From NCBI GenBank assembly GCA_018857735.1, contig JABMCL010000871.1, positions 661,001 through 725,000 on the forward strand: DNA of 64,000 nucleotides, read 5' to 3'. A program made the position numbers and the translations under genes. The stretch is from Alviniconcha marisindica. Taxonomy: Eukaryota; Mollusca; Gastropoda; Provannidae. This document shows, one piece after another, positions 62,991 through 64,000 of the stretch (position 1 is its first letter; every line of letters begins with the position of its first letter). Below the pieces are notes generated by a model. That model did no database searches. It saw only the letters and a list, made by a program, of their open reading frames with translations, and was not told the DNA's origin.

Positions 62991-63862
62991 TGCTACAGAA
63001 AGAGAAATTTGTGTGTTTTGTGTGAGTAGGCGTAGCAAGAGTCGAAGAGCACCTGTTGCTGTTCATTTGTCCATTGTATGCCGGTGTTCAAGTAAAGGTT
63101 CTTAAAGGAACCAGCCTTCTAGCCACTCTCTAAGCATCGCTTTCCGGCACGATTTTCCAGGATGTCGTAGACTATTGCTTGGAGTTGGCCTTCTACTGTG
63201 CCGTGACAAACACCGAGGCAGAAGAGATGGAAATAATTCAAAACTTTCAAGGATTTTATTTGAAAACAACTGCGTCGGTCTTTCAGAATTTTGTAAAAAA
63301 ATAAAAATAAAATCTTATTCATTTTACTCAATTTTGTGAGTGACGATTAGCAGAACAGGATGTACAACGCACCTTCAAGTCAGCGTCACAACTGGCTTAA
63401 CAACTACCTGCGGCCCCTCTGAATGTGTCCCGGCCCACCTCGGATGACGTTAGTACGTATTTCTCGTGCCGAATTTCAAAGTGATTGCGGCATGCAACAT
63501 TGACGCCAGGACACTTGACGGTGTTTTACGTAATTATATACAGCCAGTCCGCTAATCTCAAGAGACTTGCAAAACTCAGTTAAAAAAAGTCGGTATAAAA
63601 TCAGAAGGTTGCTTGAAGCTTTTATTTTCATCTCTTCTACCGGTTTGACAAAACACATTAAATTGAAGAGGCTAGTTCCTTTAATTAATATGTTTCCATG
63701 CCATACCGGTTTTTGTTTTAGATTTATCCTTTTGAAATATCTCAAATTGCACAAATTTTTTTTTTTAAATAAGACAAAATAAACACAAACAACTTCCTTG
63801 TATGATCTTTTTTGAAAAGCAAGAACTGTATGATTCTCTTGGCTAAGTTTGTTCTTAATGTG

Positions 63863-63868
63863 TGTTGT

Positions 63869-63953
<85 letters not shown>
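63863..63953. repeat. (TG)n(TC)n compound microsatellite
   Basis: About 20 TG units followed directly by about 24 TC units near the right window edge. Confidence 0.95.
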
Positions 63954-63957
<4 letters not shown>

Positions 63958-64000
63958 CTGTCTCTCTCGACACCGCGTCGCAAACTGTGTGAGTGTGTGT

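Larger units (their letters stand above)
60905..64000. other. Interval downstream of the secreted-protein gene
   Basis: Contains no intact gene. It holds a small duplicated motif (AATTTCCTGCTTGAATTC, twice, at about 61004 and 61038), the dispersed family at 61365-61520, CA arrays at 61560-61640 and 61676-61766, a decayed non-LTR retrotransposon at about 61855-62990, and a TG/TC array at the right end. Confidence 0.7.

Overview
The window looks like nuclear DNA of an intron-rich, AT-leaning, repeat-heavy animal genome. A mollusc, probably a marine gastropod, is my best guess. That is an inference from tRNA-headed SINEs, very dense CA/TG microsatellites, many non-LTR retrotransposon remnants, and proteins clearly alignable to vertebrate orthologues but divergent. 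No bacterial, viral or CRISPR-type locus is present. Nearly all apparent ORFs outside the five genes are shadows, repeats or decayed transposons.

Layout. (1) About 1146-4931, minus: the first three coding exons of an ERO1 endoplasmic reticulum oxidoreductin; the rest lies left of the window. A MITE with long inverted repeats covers about 1-697. (2) About 5412-20652, plus: a complete NDUFAF7 (mitochondrial arginine methyltransferase for complex I assembly) in ten exons, head-to-head with ERO1. Its introns hold a probable solo LTR, a tRNA-derived SINE, a palindrome-array MITE and many tandem duplications; a 137-bp near-perfect palindrome lies just past its stop. (3) 23435-26761, minus: complete three-exon B9D2 (ciliary transition zone, 175 aa), with a decayed copy of its last coding segment beyond the stop and an X-box-like site upstream. 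(4) 29797-42315, minus: complete RBM34 (two-RRM nucleolar protein, 438 aa) in eleven coding exons, including a textbook U12-type AT-AC intron and a probable GC-AG intron. (5) 42316-48488: intergenic, with retroelement fragments and dispersed repeats. (6) 48489-60904, plus: a complete eight-exon gene for a 650-aa secreted glycoprotein of a family I do not recognise. Its fourth intron carries a roughly 48-bp minisatellite that resembles the gene's own exon-5 splice acceptor. (7) 60905-64000: dispersed repeats, CA arrays and a broken non-LTR retrotransposon.

The genes do not form a pathway. Three are housekeeping (ER oxidative folding, complex I assembly, ribosome biogenesis), one is ciliary and one is secreted and uncharacterised. 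A recurring theme is local tandem duplication that copies or abuts exon edges (B9D2, RBM34, NDUFAF7 and the secreted gene). Exon boundaries were worked out by hand from splice dinucleotides, reading phase and family similarity; all internal phases agree. The least certain parts are the first exon of NDUFAF7, all UTRs and all promoters.
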